From CAZVEV01 sp964625865 (GTDB lineage: Bacteria > Planctomycetota > Phycisphaerae > SM23-33), in the NCBI GenBank assembly GCA_964625865.1, contig CAZVEV010000149.1:1-13932 (forward strand): a stretch of 13,932 nt of DNA. Direction: 5' to 3'. The notes under the pieces were generated by a model. That model worked only from the letters and a program-made list of their open reading frames with translations, did no database searches and was not told the DNA's origin. The position numbers and the translations under genes are program-made. Below are positions 6,451 through 13,470 of the stretch, piece by piece (position 1 is the stretch's first letter; every line of letters begins with the position of its first letter).

Positions 6451-7979
6451 AGATAACAGTACGGATCGCGTCGGCAGTGGCGGTGGCGGCAGTGGTGGCG
6501 TGTCCGTTGGCCGGTCAGGTCGGACCGCGTCAAACGGGCCAGGCCCTGGATGCGAATCTCCAGGTCGGCAGTGGCGGGTACAACCCCCTGATGCGGTCGA
6601 CACGCCTGAACAGCCAGTTGTACATCACCGGCCAGGTGACCGGGCTTGGCGGTTTTCATGGCAGCGTGGGGTACACGGCGGCCAATGAACTGCGGACGCT
6701 CCTGCCCTCCGAGGCGCTGGACAGCTTCCGCATGCGATCGGTCGGTATGCAGCAGATTCTCCGGGGGGGCGGTGGCACGTTCCGCGCCGAGGCCTACTAC
6801 CGGCGAAGCGTGACGGCACTTGGGATTCCGGGCATCACCTCGGGGCGCGTCGCGCCGGGGTCCACCATGCCCCTGGCCAGCCACGGCCAACCGTCGGTTG
6901 TGCGCAAGCTGTATCGCGAGGCGACCGACCGCTATGCCGGCCTGATGGACACGCGCGTCGACGGTGGGGGGCTGATGGCCCTTCCGGCCGGGTCCTCGCG
7001 TATGGGATCCGCCGTGCCCCTGGCGCCCGGGCGTGGCGGTTGGGTACAGCCGGCACGAACGATTGACCTGGGCATTTCGGCCTTCGCCCTGCCCGGCGGC
7101 CCCGGCGAGGAACTGGCTGACGAACTGTACGATCTGCACCGCGTCAAGGCCCGTCTCGACCAGGCGGTGGATGCCACCGTGGACGCCACGGCCAAGCGGA
7201 CGACCGACACGGGGGACACGACCCTTCCGCCGCTGCCCGGCAAGACCGAGGACGCGGGGGACACGCGCGGGCGCAGCACCGTTGACGGCATGCCGCCACG
7301 AAATCAGGATGTCTTCCTGGATCTGCTCGTTCGATTGCGCGAGCGTCGCGCCGGCCGGCCGGCCGAGACCCCGCCGACAAAGGACGATGACACGTCCATC
7401 GTGCAGTTGGCGGGCGAGGACGAGATCGTGCTCCGCGCACTGGCGGGGCAGGGCAAGGACCTGTTCAATCGTCACATGGCCCACGGGCGGGAACATATGG
7501 CCAACGGCAGGTTCTACCAGGCGGCCAGCGAATATGAACGGGCCGCCCTGGCCAGCCCGCGCAATCCGCTGGCGAAGATGGGGCTGGCGGTGGCGTATTT
7601 CACCGCGGGCGAGCCGTTGACCTCCGCGGTGCACCTGCGGCGGGCGTTTGCGATGTTCCCGGAGTTGATGCGGACGCGAGTCGACATCAAGTCCATGATG
7701 GGTTCAACGGTCCTGCGTCACAGGCTGACGGCCCTTGGCAAGCGCCTGTCCCGCCAGCGGGTGCGGGACGAGCGGATGCTGGCGTTCGTATTGACCTTCA
7801 TGCACCGCAACGCGGGCAACGTCAACGAAACCAAGCGGTACGCCCAGATGCTCAGCCGCATCGCCAAGCGAGACAAGGTGCTTGCCGGCTACGCCGCGTT
7901 CCTCCTGACCGGGAAGATGCCCGCCAAGGAAACGCCCGGCGCCGAGGGCACGGGGGGCGCGAAACCCGCAAAACCCTGA
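6447..7979 (+). CDS. secreted or lipid-anchored TPR protein, planctomycete-type N-terminus
   Basis: This 510-aa exported protein has no assigned function. The start at 6447 is chosen because it begins a signal peptide (MKITVRIASAVAVAAVVAC); AAGAGG (6431-6436) lies 10 nt upstream, and the in-frame ATG at 6342 would only add an Arg-rich stretch. VVAC ending at Cys19 fits a loose lipobox, but signal peptidase I cleavage near LAGQ (21-24) is also possible. Residues 33-100 contain ALDANLQVGSGGYNPL, ITGQVTGLGGFHG, GYTAANELRTLLPSEAL and SFRMRSVG, a block I remember from planctomycete secreted proteins. A low-complexity, Gly/Pro/Thr-rich middle (about 170-315) follows, then one or two TPR-like helix pairs (about 342-410, GRFYQAASEYERAALASPRN and LAKMGLAVAYFTAGEPL), further helices and a Gly/Lys/Pro tail. 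TPRs suggest an envelope scaffold; that is inference. It converges with the gene at 8024. Confidence 0.85.
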   Translation: MKITVRIASAVAVAAVVACPLAGQVGPRQTGQALDANLQVGSGGYNPLMRSTRLNSQLYITGQVTGLGGFHGSVGYTAANELRTLLPSEALDSFRMRSVGMQQILRGGGGTFRAEAYYRRSVTALGIPGITSGRVAPGSTMPLASHGQPSVVRKLYREATDRYAGLMDTRVDGGGLMALPAGSSRMGSAVPLAPGRGGWVQPARTIDLGISAFALPGGPGEELADELYDLHRVKARLDQAVDATVDATAKRTTDTGDTTLPPLPGKTEDAGDTRGRSTVDGMPPRNQDVFLDLLVRLRERRAGRPAETPPTKDDDTSIVQLAGEDEIVLRALAGQGKDLFNRHMAHGREHMANGRFYQAASEYERAALASPRNPLAKMGLAVAYFTAGEPLTSAVHLRRAFAMFPELMRTRVDIKSMMGSTVLRHRLTALGKRLSRQRVRDERMLAFVLTFMHRNAGNVNETKRYAQMLSRIAKRDKVLAGYAAFLLTGKMPAKETPGAEGTGGAKPAKP

Positions 7980-7993
7980 ATCGGCGCCGCACC

Positions 7994-8035
7994 CGCTCGA
8001 TGAGCGTTGTCCGAGCGCGGCGTCTACCGCCGCGC
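7994..8035. terminator. paired hairpins between convergent genes
   Basis: Two perfect stem-loops lie where the TPR gene (ends 7979) meets the fusion gene (stop at 8024-8026 on the minus strand). They are CGCTC-GAT-GAGCG (7994-8006) and GCGCGGCG-TCTAC-CGCCGCGC (8015-8035). The second carries the minus-strand TAG stop in its loop. Neither has a T-tract, so they would be non-canonical or factor-assisted bidirectional terminators or 3'-end stabilisers, at best. Confidence 0.35.
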
Positions 8036-9970
8036 CTTCCGTGCCTCGGCGCTGGCCATCTCGTTGAAACGGGCAAGGCGCCGCTGCAACTGGTTGATCG
8101 ACCAGGCGACGTAGGCCCCGCTGTGGGCGGGCTTGCCCTTCTTCTCGGCCATCAGACCGTCGTAGACCGGCGTAAGGAACTGCTCGATTTCCCGGGCGCT
8201 GAGCGGGGCGGCCCGGGCGCCCCAGGCGAGCAGGTCGTCGAAGCGTGTTCTGTGGCTGTTGCTCCGGACGTACTGATCGCCTGTGAGGAAGTTGCCCGGG
8301 GCCAGGCTGATCTGCAGGCCCTTCAGGGCCATCACGATCGGCTCGTAGTTCACGCCCGGGCCCAGGCGGAGGAACTTGAACTGCTGAACGTATCGCCCCT
8401 TGGCGCCGGGCACTCTGACGTAGGGGTACGACGAGTCAGCGTCGCTGCTGTGGCGCTTCTTGATGTCCGAGAAGAGCATGTGCGGGTGGGGCTCTTTCTC
8501 GATGATCTCCCCGCCGATCAGTCGCCGGACCACCATGTGTCCCTTGCCGTCCCGCCCGGGATCCCCCGCGATGGCGAAGAGGCATTTCATGGCCCCCAGG
8601 GGCAGGAGCCTGTCGCGCGCGGGCCTGCGCCCGCCGATCTGCATCGAGATATGGACGCTGTGAGGCGTGATGCGGAAGAAGCGCCGCGTCTCATGGATGA
8701 CCTGGTTGAGCACCCACGGATCGTCCGTCAGGGGCTTGGAGAGGTTGCCCTCAACCGAAACGATGCCCGGGGCGACCTCGAAGAAGCCCCGCCGCGGGTC
8801 GGACGAGAACTTGCGGTGATGATCGTCGAGGTGTCCGCCGAGTTTCCACGTCAGGACGTCGAGCCCGAAGTCCAGGAAGTAGAGGAATCCGTCGTACTGC
8901 CCGTCGCGCGCCCCCCGCGCTTCGGGGTCGCGGATCACGTCATGTCCGATGTTCGAGAACTCCAGTTCGGCCCCGAGGGGCGTGTGACCCGAGCCCATGT
9001 GATTGCGGATGAACTCGATGTGCTGGCGGACCGGGGCGCCGTCGTAGATCGTGTCGGCGTCGGTCACCGCCCGGCGCACGAAATCAAGCAGGTGATTCCG
9101 GGCGAGACTGAGGCCCTTGATGCATCGCTCGGTGAGCATGTTGACCAGGCCCGGACTGCTGTTCAGCACGCGCAGGGCCGACAGCGAACTGAACGTCCTG
9201 TCGTGGTATGAGGGGCCCGGGTCCATGCGGTCCAGCTCGTACCGGAAGTCGCGCCGGATATGCTCCTCGATGACGTTGAAGAAGACCTGGCGGATCACGA
9301 GCGTCAGGTAGTTCGGCGCCAGCGCCTCGGCGGCCGGGTCGCGGGCGACCCGCGCGAAGTCCCGCAGCGGTTCGTCGGTCAGTGAGTGACGGATGGCATA
9401 GTCGCTGATGCCGCCGGCCTCGAAGTGAAGTCGCCTCAGGTCGCGTATCTTGTCGCCCCGGAGTTGCCCCATCGCTCGCCCGGACGCCTGGTCCGGGTCG
9501 CTCAACTGCACGCGCTCGGCGTCGATCAGCGCCGCCTCGATCTTGCGGTCCAGCAGGATCTCCTGCTTGAAGTGGTCTCTGAACTCGTGGCCGAAGGAGT
9601 GCTCCATCTGCTCGACGTTTGCGACGAAGACGATGGCCTTGATCCGTTCGCCGGCGGTCTGCACGCGAACGGTTCGTCGCGAGTAGTTCCTGCCCTCGTA
9701 CCTGCGCAGGGCGGCCAGACAGTCGTAGGGCAGGTCCTCGATGACGTACCCCTGGATGCGCCCCTGACGGTCGGACATCGCGTACAGGTACGTGTTGTCG
9801 GGGGTGACCTTGGTGAACCCGTTGAGCACGGCCCCTCGGGCGTGGAATATGCTCACGCCGTCGGCCTGGCTGCGCCGGGTGGTCAGCCCCTTGCCCAGCA
9901 CGGCGCGGAACACCGACGGACTCATCAGCGTTCCGTAAACGAACAGATTGAACGGTTTCGGCTCAGCCAT
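8024..9970 (-). CDS. AIG2/gamma-glutamylcyclotransferase-like domain fused to a putative GS/GCS-fold amidoligase
   Basis: This is a 648-aa cytoplasmic protein without a signal peptide. The N-terminal ~120 residues match the AIG2/GGCT fold: FNLFVYGTLMSP (7-18, the YGTL loop), GYVIEDLP (74-81) and YEGRNYSRR (91-99), where E92 is the expected catalytic acid. A helical middle (about 125-325) resembles nothing I know. From about 328 there is GAELEFSN (333-340, a GxExE-type metal/ATP motif), FFEVAPG (396-402), VSVEGN (404-409) and HSVHIS (437-442). That order fits the amidoligase superfamily of COOH-NH2 ligases related to glutamine synthetase and glutamate-cysteine ligase. I infer formation of an amide or isopeptide bond by one domain and release of a gamma-glutamyl-type group by the other; the substrate is unknown. 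The start at 9970 is chosen because upstream sequence is a repeat element. No Shine-Dalgarno is present, and TATACT ends 9 nt before the ATG. Confidence 0.7.
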   Translation of the reverse strand: MAEPKPFNLFVYGTLMSPSVFRAVLGKGLTTRRSQADGVSIFHARGAVLNGFTKVTPDNTYLYAMSDRQGRIQGYVIEDLPYDCLAALRRYEGRNYSRRTVRVQTAGERIKAIVFVANVEQMEHSFGHEFRDHFKQEILLDRKIEAALIDAERVQLSDPDQASGRAMGQLRGDKIRDLRRLHFEAGGISDYAIRHSLTDEPLRDFARVARDPAAEALAPNYLTLVIRQVFFNVIEEHIRRDFRYELDRMDPGPSYHDRTFSSLSALRVLNSSPGLVNMLTERCIKGLSLARNHLLDFVRRAVTDADTIYDGAPVRQHIEFIRNHMGSGHTPLGAELEFSNIGHDVIRDPEARGARDGQYDGFLYFLDFGLDVLTWKLGGHLDDHHRKFSSDPRRGFFEVAPGIVSVEGNLSKPLTDDPWVLNQVIHETRRFFRITPHSVHISMQIGGRRPARDRLLPLGAMKCLFAIAGDPGRDGKGHMVVRRLIGGEIIEKEPHPHMLFSDIKKRHSSDADSSYPYVRVPGAKGRYVQQFKFLRLGPGVNYEPIVMALKGLQISLAPGNFLTGDQYVRSNSHRTRFDDLLAWGARAAPLSAREIEQFLTPVYDGLMAEKKGKPAHSGAYVAWSINQLQRRLARFNEMASAEARKARR

Positions 9971-9978
9971 GGCGATAA

Positions 9979-10196
9979 GAGTATAGGGTATAGGGTATGG
10001 GGTGTAGGGAAAAACGTGAGTGACAGGACTTCGCGCCGGGTGCCGTGGGCTGCGGCGAAGCCGCAACCACGTCTGGCCCAACCGAGGCTACGTGGTTGCT
10101 CCGCTGCGCTCCGCAGCCCACGGCACCCGGTCGGGCGGTCGATCCCACGATGCCGGCGTTTCCGACCGTTCCCTACACCCTATTCCCTATACCCTC
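9979..10196. repeat. 218-bp palindromic element with inverted heptamer arrays
   Basis: The left end (9979-10012) is four degenerate tandem heptamers of the TATAGGG type; the right end (10169-10196) is the inverted counterpart (CCCTACA, CCCTATT, CCCTATA, CCCTC). Inside, 10036-10055 and 10111-10130 are a perfect 20-bp inverted repeat, and 10063-10072 with 10090-10099 a perfect 10-bp one, around a 17-nt loop. The left arm also holds GCGGC-GAA-GCCGC. The element fills almost the whole gap between the S49 peptidase and the fusion gene. It has no ORF, so it is a candidate non-autonomous mobile (MITE/REP-like) element. I saw no clear target-site duplication. Confidence 0.8.
9981..9986 (-). promoter_or_regulatory. 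possible -10 box for a leaderless transcript
   Basis: TATACT on the minus strand, at the edge of the heptamer array, ends 9 or 10 nt before the ATG at 9970. With usual spacing, transcription would begin at or just before the start codon. The -35 position (about CCTACA at 17 nt) matches only weakly. The absence of a Shine-Dalgarno before this ATG supports the idea. Confidence 0.3.
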
Positions 10197-10209
10197 GCCG
10201 TTCACGGCG
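10196..10209. repeat. dyad over the S49 gene stop codon
   Basis: CGCCGT-TC-ACGGCG is a perfect 6-bp dyad spanning the 3' end of the peptidase gene and touching the right end of the heptamer element. No T-run follows. It could be a weak 3'-end structure or part of the element's insertion context. Confidence 0.3.
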
Positions 10210-12001
10210 TGATGTTGACGTAGTAGGGCATGGCGGTCAGGGTCACGTCTTTCTGGAACAGGCGTGCAAGGTCGGCCAGGTAGGCCAGTCCGGGCGACTT
10301 GCGAATCGCGCCCAGCAGCAGATCGTGCCGCGCCCCCAGCAGCGACGCGGCGCCGGCGTCGGTCGGCCCGGCCAGCATGTCCATCAGCGTACGCGGGCGC
10401 GGGAGGGTGATGTAGTGGCACTTGTCGAGTTTGGCCGCCTTCTTCGCCGCGATCACCGCGTCGTTGAACCCGCCGATCGCGTCGATCATGCCGTTGGCCT
10501 TCGCCTGCCTGGCGGTGAAGATGCGCCCTTCGATGACCTTGTGGATGCCCTTGATCCGGTTGCCCCGCGACGTCGCCACCCGATCGACGAACGTGTCATA
10601 GACCTTCTCGGACATCGCGCGGATGGTGTCCATCTCCGCCTTCGTCCACGGGCGGGACATCATCAGCCCCGCCATCTTGCCCCGCGTAATCTCGTGCCGC
10701 GTGATCCCGCCCCACTCCATCAGCCCCGAGACTGCCAGCTTCCCGCTGACCACGCCGATCGACCCGATGATCGCCGTCGGGTCCGAGATGATCGTCTTGC
10801 CGCCGACGGCAATGTAGTATCCGCCGCTGGCGGCCATGTTCGAGACGCTCACGATCACCGGCTTGGCCTTGGCGCACTTCCGGACCGCCTGGTAGATCAA
10901 CTCGCTCGCCGTTGCCGACCCGCCGGGCGAGTCGATGCGGAAGATCACCGCCTTGATCCTCTTGTCGGTGCGCACCTCCTCGAACGTCTTGACCAGCGTC
11001 CGTGCGCCGACGACCTGCCCGCCGAAGAGGCTCTGGCCGCTGGCCCCGTCCATGATGACCCCACTGGCGTGGATGATGGCGATGGTGGGGTCGCTGATGC
11101 CCTTTCGCCTCGCGCCGCCCATCAGCACGCCGAGCAGGGCGAACGGGTTGGAGAAATCCACCGTCTTGCGCGCCTCGCGCCCGTAGTCGGCCAGCCACGT
11201 GGCGGGCGCCCCTTTGCCCGCGACCTTCCCCTCCACGTGCTCGCGCCACGAAATCTTCTCCACCAGCGCGTCGACGAACTTGACCCGCTTGGCCACGTCC
11301 GCCGTCAGGACGCCCTTGTCAATGGCCGCCTTGACGGCCTTGACCGGCAGGCGGCGCTGCGTGGCGATCGACTGGCAGAGCTGGGCGTACAGGTCGTCCA
11401 GGATCCACTTGTACGTTGCCTTGATCTCCTCGGACGGGCCCGTTCGGGTCATCGGTTCAGCGGCGCCCTTGAACCGCCCGACCTGGATCATCTGGGCCTT
11501 GATCCGCAGGTGCTTGAGCGTCTGGCCGAAGTACATCAACTCGGCGCCCAGCCCCGGGATCATCAGCATGCCGCCGGGATCCATCGCCAGTTCCCGCGCC
11601 GCCGAGGCCGGCAGGAACGTCCCGGTCCCGCCGCCGACGATGTGCGCATAGACGGGCTTGACCTTGTTCAGGCGCTCGATGGCGTCGGCCAGTTCCGTCG
11701 CCTGGGACCACGTCATCGAGGGCGAGTCGACCTCCAGCGCGACGGCCTTGATGCTCGTGTCGGTCCGCGCCCTGGCCAGGCGCTTGAGCCACGCGCTCAG
11801 CGTCTTGCCCGAACCGACCGAGAACAGGTCCATCTGCGGCGGGGCCTCGGTAATCTTCCCGCTCAGGCGGATGTGGGCGATCTGCGCGCCCTTGGTTGCC
11901 TTGGGGGCTTTGGTTTTCCCCTTCGGCGCCGCGCCGGCTACGGCGGGCAGCAGCAGTCCGCATATCAACGTTCCCAGCAGGATGGTCGTGGTCTTTCGCA
12001 T
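10202..12001 (-). CDS. sppA: exported S49 family peptidase (SppA-like, two-domain)
   Basis: This serine protease, related to signal peptide peptidase A, has 599 aa and is thus of the long, two-domain 67K class. It begins with a hydrophobic export signal (MRKTTTILLGTLICGLLLPAVAGAA, about 1-25), followed by a Lys/Ala/Pro linker. The N-terminal half carries the general-base lysine in GRFKGAAEPMTR (K178, compare YKSAVEPF in E. coli). The C-terminal half has IFRIDSPGGSATASE (353-367), the nucleophile in SNMAASGGYYIA (S392) and GSIGVVSGK (413-421). The Lys/Ser dyad is therefore complete. The family works on membrane or periplasmic peptides; the substrate here is unknown. The ATG at 12001 has GGAG 8 nt upstream. 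A 272-nt gap with a large hairpin separates it from the SH3b gene, so separate transcription is likely. The symbol is family-level only. Confidence 0.9.
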   Translation of the reverse strand: MRKTTTILLGTLICGLLLPAVAGAAPKGKTKAPKATKGAQIAHIRLSGKITEAPPQMDLFSVGSGKTLSAWLKRLARARTDTSIKAVALEVDSPSMTWSQATELADAIERLNKVKPVYAHIVGGGTGTFLPASAARELAMDPGGMLMIPGLGAELMYFGQTLKHLRIKAQMIQVGRFKGAAEPMTRTGPSEEIKATYKWILDDLYAQLCQSIATQRRLPVKAVKAAIDKGVLTADVAKRVKFVDALVEKISWREHVEGKVAGKGAPATWLADYGREARKTVDFSNPFALLGVLMGGARRKGISDPTIAIIHASGVIMDGASGQSLFGGQVVGARTLVKTFEEVRTDKRIKAVIFRIDSPGGSATASELIYQAVRKCAKAKPVIVSVSNMAASGGYYIAVGGKTIISDPTAIIGSIGVVSGKLAVSGLMEWGGITRHEITRGKMAGLMMSRPWTKAEMDTIRAMSEKVYDTFVDRVATSRGNRIKGIHKVIEGRIFTARQAKANGMIDAIGGFNDAVIAAKKAAKLDKCHYITLPRPRTLMDMLAGPTDAGAASLLGARHDLLLGAIRKSPGLAYLADLARLFQKDVTLTAMPYYVNITP

Positions 12002-12114
12002 CGATCAGTCTCCGTTCGTCTTGAGGTCCCCCCCCAAGCTGTGCGCCGTGGCGGGAGCCCTGTCCAGTAACTCCGAACCCGCCCCGCATACACGGGACGC
12101 GCCGATTACATTAG

Positions 12115-12120
12115 AGTATA
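12115..12120 (-). promoter_or_regulatory. -10-like box upstream of the S49 peptidase gene
   Basis: TATACT on the minus strand lies about 115 nt before the peptidase start, downstream of the large hairpin. No recognisable -35 box is found at 16-18 nt, so this is a weak candidate only. Confidence 0.22.
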
Positions 12121-12180
12121 CCGCCTCAACGCCAGATCCGTTACTCCATCCTCGACAAAAAAGAATGTGTCGCTACGAGT

Positions 12181-12249
12181 AGGGCGCGGGACTCGTTGCA
12201 CGCGGGACGAACACTCAATCCGTTCCGCGTGCCGCGAGTCCCACGCCCT
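12181..12249. repeat. 29-bp imperfect inverted repeat (large hairpin)
   Basis: Arms 12181-12209 and 12221-12249 match in 25 of 29 positions around an 11-nt loop; the core is GGGACTCG and GCACGCGG. It lies 24 nt after the stop of the SH3b gene, and a run of six T (12157-12162, minus strand) follows 18 nt later. It may terminate or protect the SH3b transcript, or be a dispersed palindromic repeat. A small dyad GTCCCG-TG-CGGGAC (12257-12270) precedes it. Confidence 0.6.
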
Positions 12250-12273
12250 GCCGGTTGTCCCGTGCGGGACGGG

Positions 12274-13470
12274 TCAGTCTTGCGTCTTGACCGCGCCAAC
12301 CGTCGGCGCCGGCGGGTCGGGATAGCCGCCGGCTTCGGACATCACCACGACCTTCTGGACGTCGATCAGGTCCATGCCCAGGTCGCGGTCGTAGCCGGAT
12401 CGTCCATAGACCTCCACCATCTTGCCCACGTACTGGGCGAGGTCGACCTGCCCGTCGGTGTTCAGGATGTAGCCGTTGATCCGGATGATCTTGTCGTCGC
12501 GAAGCAGATACCGTTTGCCGATCAGCGACTTGGCCGACGAGTAGATCTCGCTGGGCACGACCGTGCCCTTGGCCGTGAACGCCACTTCCCCCCCGGCCCC
12601 GGCGCCCGTGCCGATCTTGGCCCACTCGATCTCGAAGTCCTGGTACTCGGCGGTGGTCTTGGCCACCACGTCGGCGGCCTTGGCCGCGTCGGCCTGACGC
12701 GTGATCTCGATCTCCAGCAGCTTGACCCGCGCGGCGATGTGGGGCCCGGCGCCGCTGTCCTTGGCGGGCGTCAGGGCCTTGTACCGCGCCAGGATCGTCT
12801 CGTAGTCGCGGTCCTTGGCCGGCTTGCGATACTCCAGCCGCAGGTCCTTGTCGATCGCCTGAAGGGCCACGATGTCCGGGTGCGGTCGCGTGTCGATCTT
12901 GGGCACCACCGGTCGCGTGGTGGGCTTGGCGACGGGCTTGGTCGTCGGCTTGGGCTTGGGGCCGACCTGCGTGGTGTCGGCGGCGACGCGCTTGACGTCC
13001 TTGGCGGCGATCCAGAAGTACGCGCCGCTGGGGGGCACGATCTTGTAGTAGTTGCCCGTCTGCCCGACGATCATCACCGGCTGGTCAGCTTTCAGGGCCT
13101 TCTGCAGCATCGAGAACTCGCCCGGCTCGGTGGGGAACCCGCCCGCCCGCGCCCAGACGTTCTCGCCCACGATCGTGCCCTTCTTCCCGTCGGCGTCCAC
13201 CTTGACGCTGCGCTTCGAGACCACGCTGTAGCAGCCCTTGGGCGGGAGAATCTTCAGCCACGTGCCCGACTTGCCCACCACCGTGACCCGACTGGGGGCG
13301 GCGACCTGCACGCAGTGGTACGCCGTCGCCGACGGCCCCGACCGCACGTAGATCTCCTGCCCGACAACGTCAGCAACGTAAACGCCCGCCGCCGGGGCAG
13401 CCGGCGCCTGGGCCCCCGCGACCGATGACAAGACCGACAGCGCCGCGATAAGTGTGATTGTGTGTTTCAT
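12274..13470 (-). CDS. secreted SH3b-domain protein
   Basis: This is a 398-aa exported protein of unknown role. The start at 13470 gives a signal peptide, MKHTITLIAALSVLSSVAGA with cleavage near AGA-QA (20/21), and has AAGGAG (13477-13482) 6 nt upstream. Two bacterial SH3-like domains follow: about 30-90 (YVRSGPSATAYHCVQV, VVGKSGTWLKILPPKG) and about 97-162 (ENVWARAGGFP, VVG-like MIVGQTGNYYKIVPPSG, YFWIAAKDV). A Lys/Pro/Thr linker (about 169-191) leads to a charged helical stretch (198-285, likely coiled coil). The C-terminal beta-rich part (about 295-378) includes RYLLRDDKIIRINGYI and YVGKMVEVYGRSG and resembles an OB- or SH3-like module. Such domains usually bind peptidoglycan or peptides, so an envelope role is inferred. 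The S49 peptidase gene lies downstream on the same strand. Confidence 0.85.
   Translation of the reverse strand: MKHTITLIAALSVLSSVAGAQAPAAPAAGVYVADVVGQEIYVRSGPSATAYHCVQVAAPSRVTVVGKSGTWLKILPPKGCYSVVSKRSVKVDADGKKGTIVGENVWARAGGFPTEPGEFSMLQKALKADQPVMIVGQTGNYYKIVPPSGAYFWIAAKDVKRVAADTTQVGPKPKPTTKPVAKPTTRPVVPKIDTRPHPDIVALQAIDKDLRLEYRKPAKDRDYETILARYKALTPAKDSGAGPHIAARVKLLEIEITRQADAAKAADVVAKTTAEYQDFEIEWAKIGTGAGAGGEVAFTAKGTVVPSEIYSSAKSLIGKRYLLRDDKIIRINGYILNTDGQVDLAQYVGKMVEVYGRSGYDRDLGMDLIDVQKVVVMSEAGGYPDPPAPTVGAVKTQD

Noticed and set aside
6408..7634. 408-codon open frame antisense to the TPR gene
   Set aside because: The plus-strand gene has a signal peptide and TPR pattern; this frame has neither a good start nor motifs.
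9971..10081. 37-codon N-terminal extension of the fusion gene (MGQTWLRLRR...)
   Set aside because: It is translated repeat-element sequence, including the heptamer array; the AIG2-like domain begins right after the ATG at 9970.
9979..10196. CRISPR array reading of the heptamer repeats
   Set aside because: Repeats are 7 nt, tandem and inverted at the two ends, with no spacers and no cas genes.
9386..12070. 894-codon open frame on the plus strand
   Set aside because: It runs antisense to the fusion gene and the S49 peptidase and straight through the repeat element. Its product is Arg/Gly/Ala/His-rich with no motifs, typical of the mirror frame of high-GC genes.
12196..13428. 410-codon open frame antisense to the SH3b gene
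   Set aside because: The minus-strand gene has a signal peptide, Shine-Dalgarno and two SH3b repeats; the plus-strand product is Asp/Val/Leu/Gly low-complexity and crosses a hairpin.
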